Origin: Actinomycetota bacterium
GTDB lineage: Bacteria; Actinomycetota; Humimicrobiia; Humimicrobiales; Humimicrobiaceae
Assembly: GCA_016783985.1 (NCBI GenBank)
Contig: JADHVM010000002.1
Location: forward strand, 1-27,346
DNA length: 27,346 nucleotides
Reading direction: 5' to 3'
Positions 26,923-27,346 of the stretch are shown here, one piece after another. Positions within the stretch are counted from its first letter, which is position 1; each line of letters starts with the position of its first letter. Under the pieces are notes generated by a model. The model worked only from the letters and a program-made list of their open reading frames with translations. It searched no databases and was not told the DNA's origin. The translations under genes were made by a program, and so were the position numbers.

Positions 26923-27346
26923 TGTCCTATTCCAATCTTTATAGCTTTTTTTAAATCTATTTTACCTTCATATAAGGCTTTCCCAATTATTATTCCTTTA
27001 ATTCCTTTTTTTTCAAGCTTTTTTATATTAGTTATGTCACCTATAGTAGATATTCCTCCTGCAACAATTATTTCAAGACTTAAATTTTCCAGTAATTTTT
27101 TTATAAATTTAAAATTACTCCCCTTCAGTGTTCCATCTCTTGAAATATCAGTAATAATTATTTCTTTCACTCCTAATACTTCGAGCTCTTTTGCAAAATC
27201 AAACAATTTAATTTCCGTACCTTTTTGCCATCCATCTTTAAAAATTAATCCATCTTTTCCATAATCAAGGCTTAAAATTGTTTTATTTTTAAAATCTTCT
27301 ATAACAGTTTTAAGAAATTGCTTATCCTCTATTGCTTTAGTGCCCA
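26919..27346 (-). CDS. hisA: Phosphoribosylformimino-AICAR-P isomerase HisA (5'-truncated by window edge)
   Basis: Isomerises ProFAR to PRFAR in histidine synthesis, giving the substrate of HisF. Only the C-terminal 141 codons are present; the gene enters from the right edge. The frame runs uninterrupted from 27344, so the TTG at 27206 is an internal leucine and not a start. Visible motifs are [39 protein letters not shown] (catalytic TDxxxDG), IIVAGGIST and [18 protein letters not shown], all in the order expected of the second half of the HisA barrel. The IVAGGIST and GKALYEG segments bind phosphate. The stop overlaps the hisF start by 4 nt. Confidence 0.95.
   Translation of the reverse strand, partial: GTKAIEDKQFLKTVIEDFKNKTILSLDYGKDGLIFKDGWQKGTEIKLFDFAKELEVLGVKEIIITDISRDGTLKGSNFKFIKKLLENLSLEIIVAGGISTIGDITNIKKLEKKGIKGIIIGKALYEGKIDLKKAIKIGIGQ

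Noticed and set aside
27204..27206. TTG as start of a 95-codon HisA fragment
   Set aside because: The HisA homology continues upstream in frame to the window edge, so the gene is 5'-truncated and this TTG is an internal leucine codon.

Overview
The window is AT-rich bacterial chromosome of almost pure housekeeping content. Nineteen protein genes all read on the minus strand. The only plus-strand gene is a tRNA-Leu. I see no transposase, phage gene, integrase or CRISPR array. Gene order along the block polA-rpsA-coaE-uvrB-uvrA-uvrC-rapZ-gap-pgk-tpiA-gpmI-secG closely follows two neighbourhoods that are classical in Actinobacteria: polA-rpsA-coaE-uvrB...uvrA, and uvrC-rapZ...gap-pgk-tpiA...secG. 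The base composition, however, is strongly AT-rich. I infer a deep-branching, low-GC lineage, possibly one of the AT-rich candidate classes near Actinobacteriota. A clostridial-type Firmicute is the main alternative. This is inference from gene order, not a phylogeny.

Layout in the direction of transcription (from the right end leftwards): (1) hisA (5'-truncated by the window edge), hisF and a fused hisIE make the middle to late histidine steps. pfkA (6-phosphofructokinase) follows hisIE. (2) A plus-strand tRNA-Leu(CAA) with its own sigma-A-like promoter is convergent with pfkA and divergent from the next gene. (3) A uroporphyrinogen-decarboxylase-superfamily protein of unknown substrate and a DUF4432 aldose-epimerase-like protein lie next. 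(4) polA, rpsA and coaE lead directly into uvrB-uvrA-uvrC, which are packed with overlapping or 1-nt junctions, so all three excinuclease subunits are probably translationally coupled. rapZ follows. (5) A 254-bp spacer holds a good promoter reading into gap-pgk-tpiA-gpmI, the triose part of glycolysis, and then secG. (6) A structured leader precedes oppA. A strong hairpin then separates oppA from oppB and oppC, which runs off the left end. This is a peptide-type ABC importer.

Functionally, the window combines lower and upper glycolysis (pfkA, tpiA, gap, pgk, gpmI), nucleotide excision repair plus DNA polymerase I, which fills the excised patch, CoA synthesis, ribosomal protein S1, protein export (SecG) and peptide uptake. 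No new enzymatic system stands out. The less ordinary signals are mainly regulatory or initiation-related. They are a coaE whose only plausible full-length start is a non-AUG/GUG/UUG codon, a leader before oppA with mutually exclusive helices and an orphan Shine-Dalgarno (SD) sequence, hairpins at gap-pgk and oppA-oppB, a palindrome at the likely 5' end of the hisIE transcript, and a pentapeptide tandem repeat in polA. Several start codons were set from ribosome-binding sites: pgk and gap start downstream of the longest ORF, rapZ and polA use TTG, and oppC uses GTG. No gene-free stretch exceeds about 260 bases.
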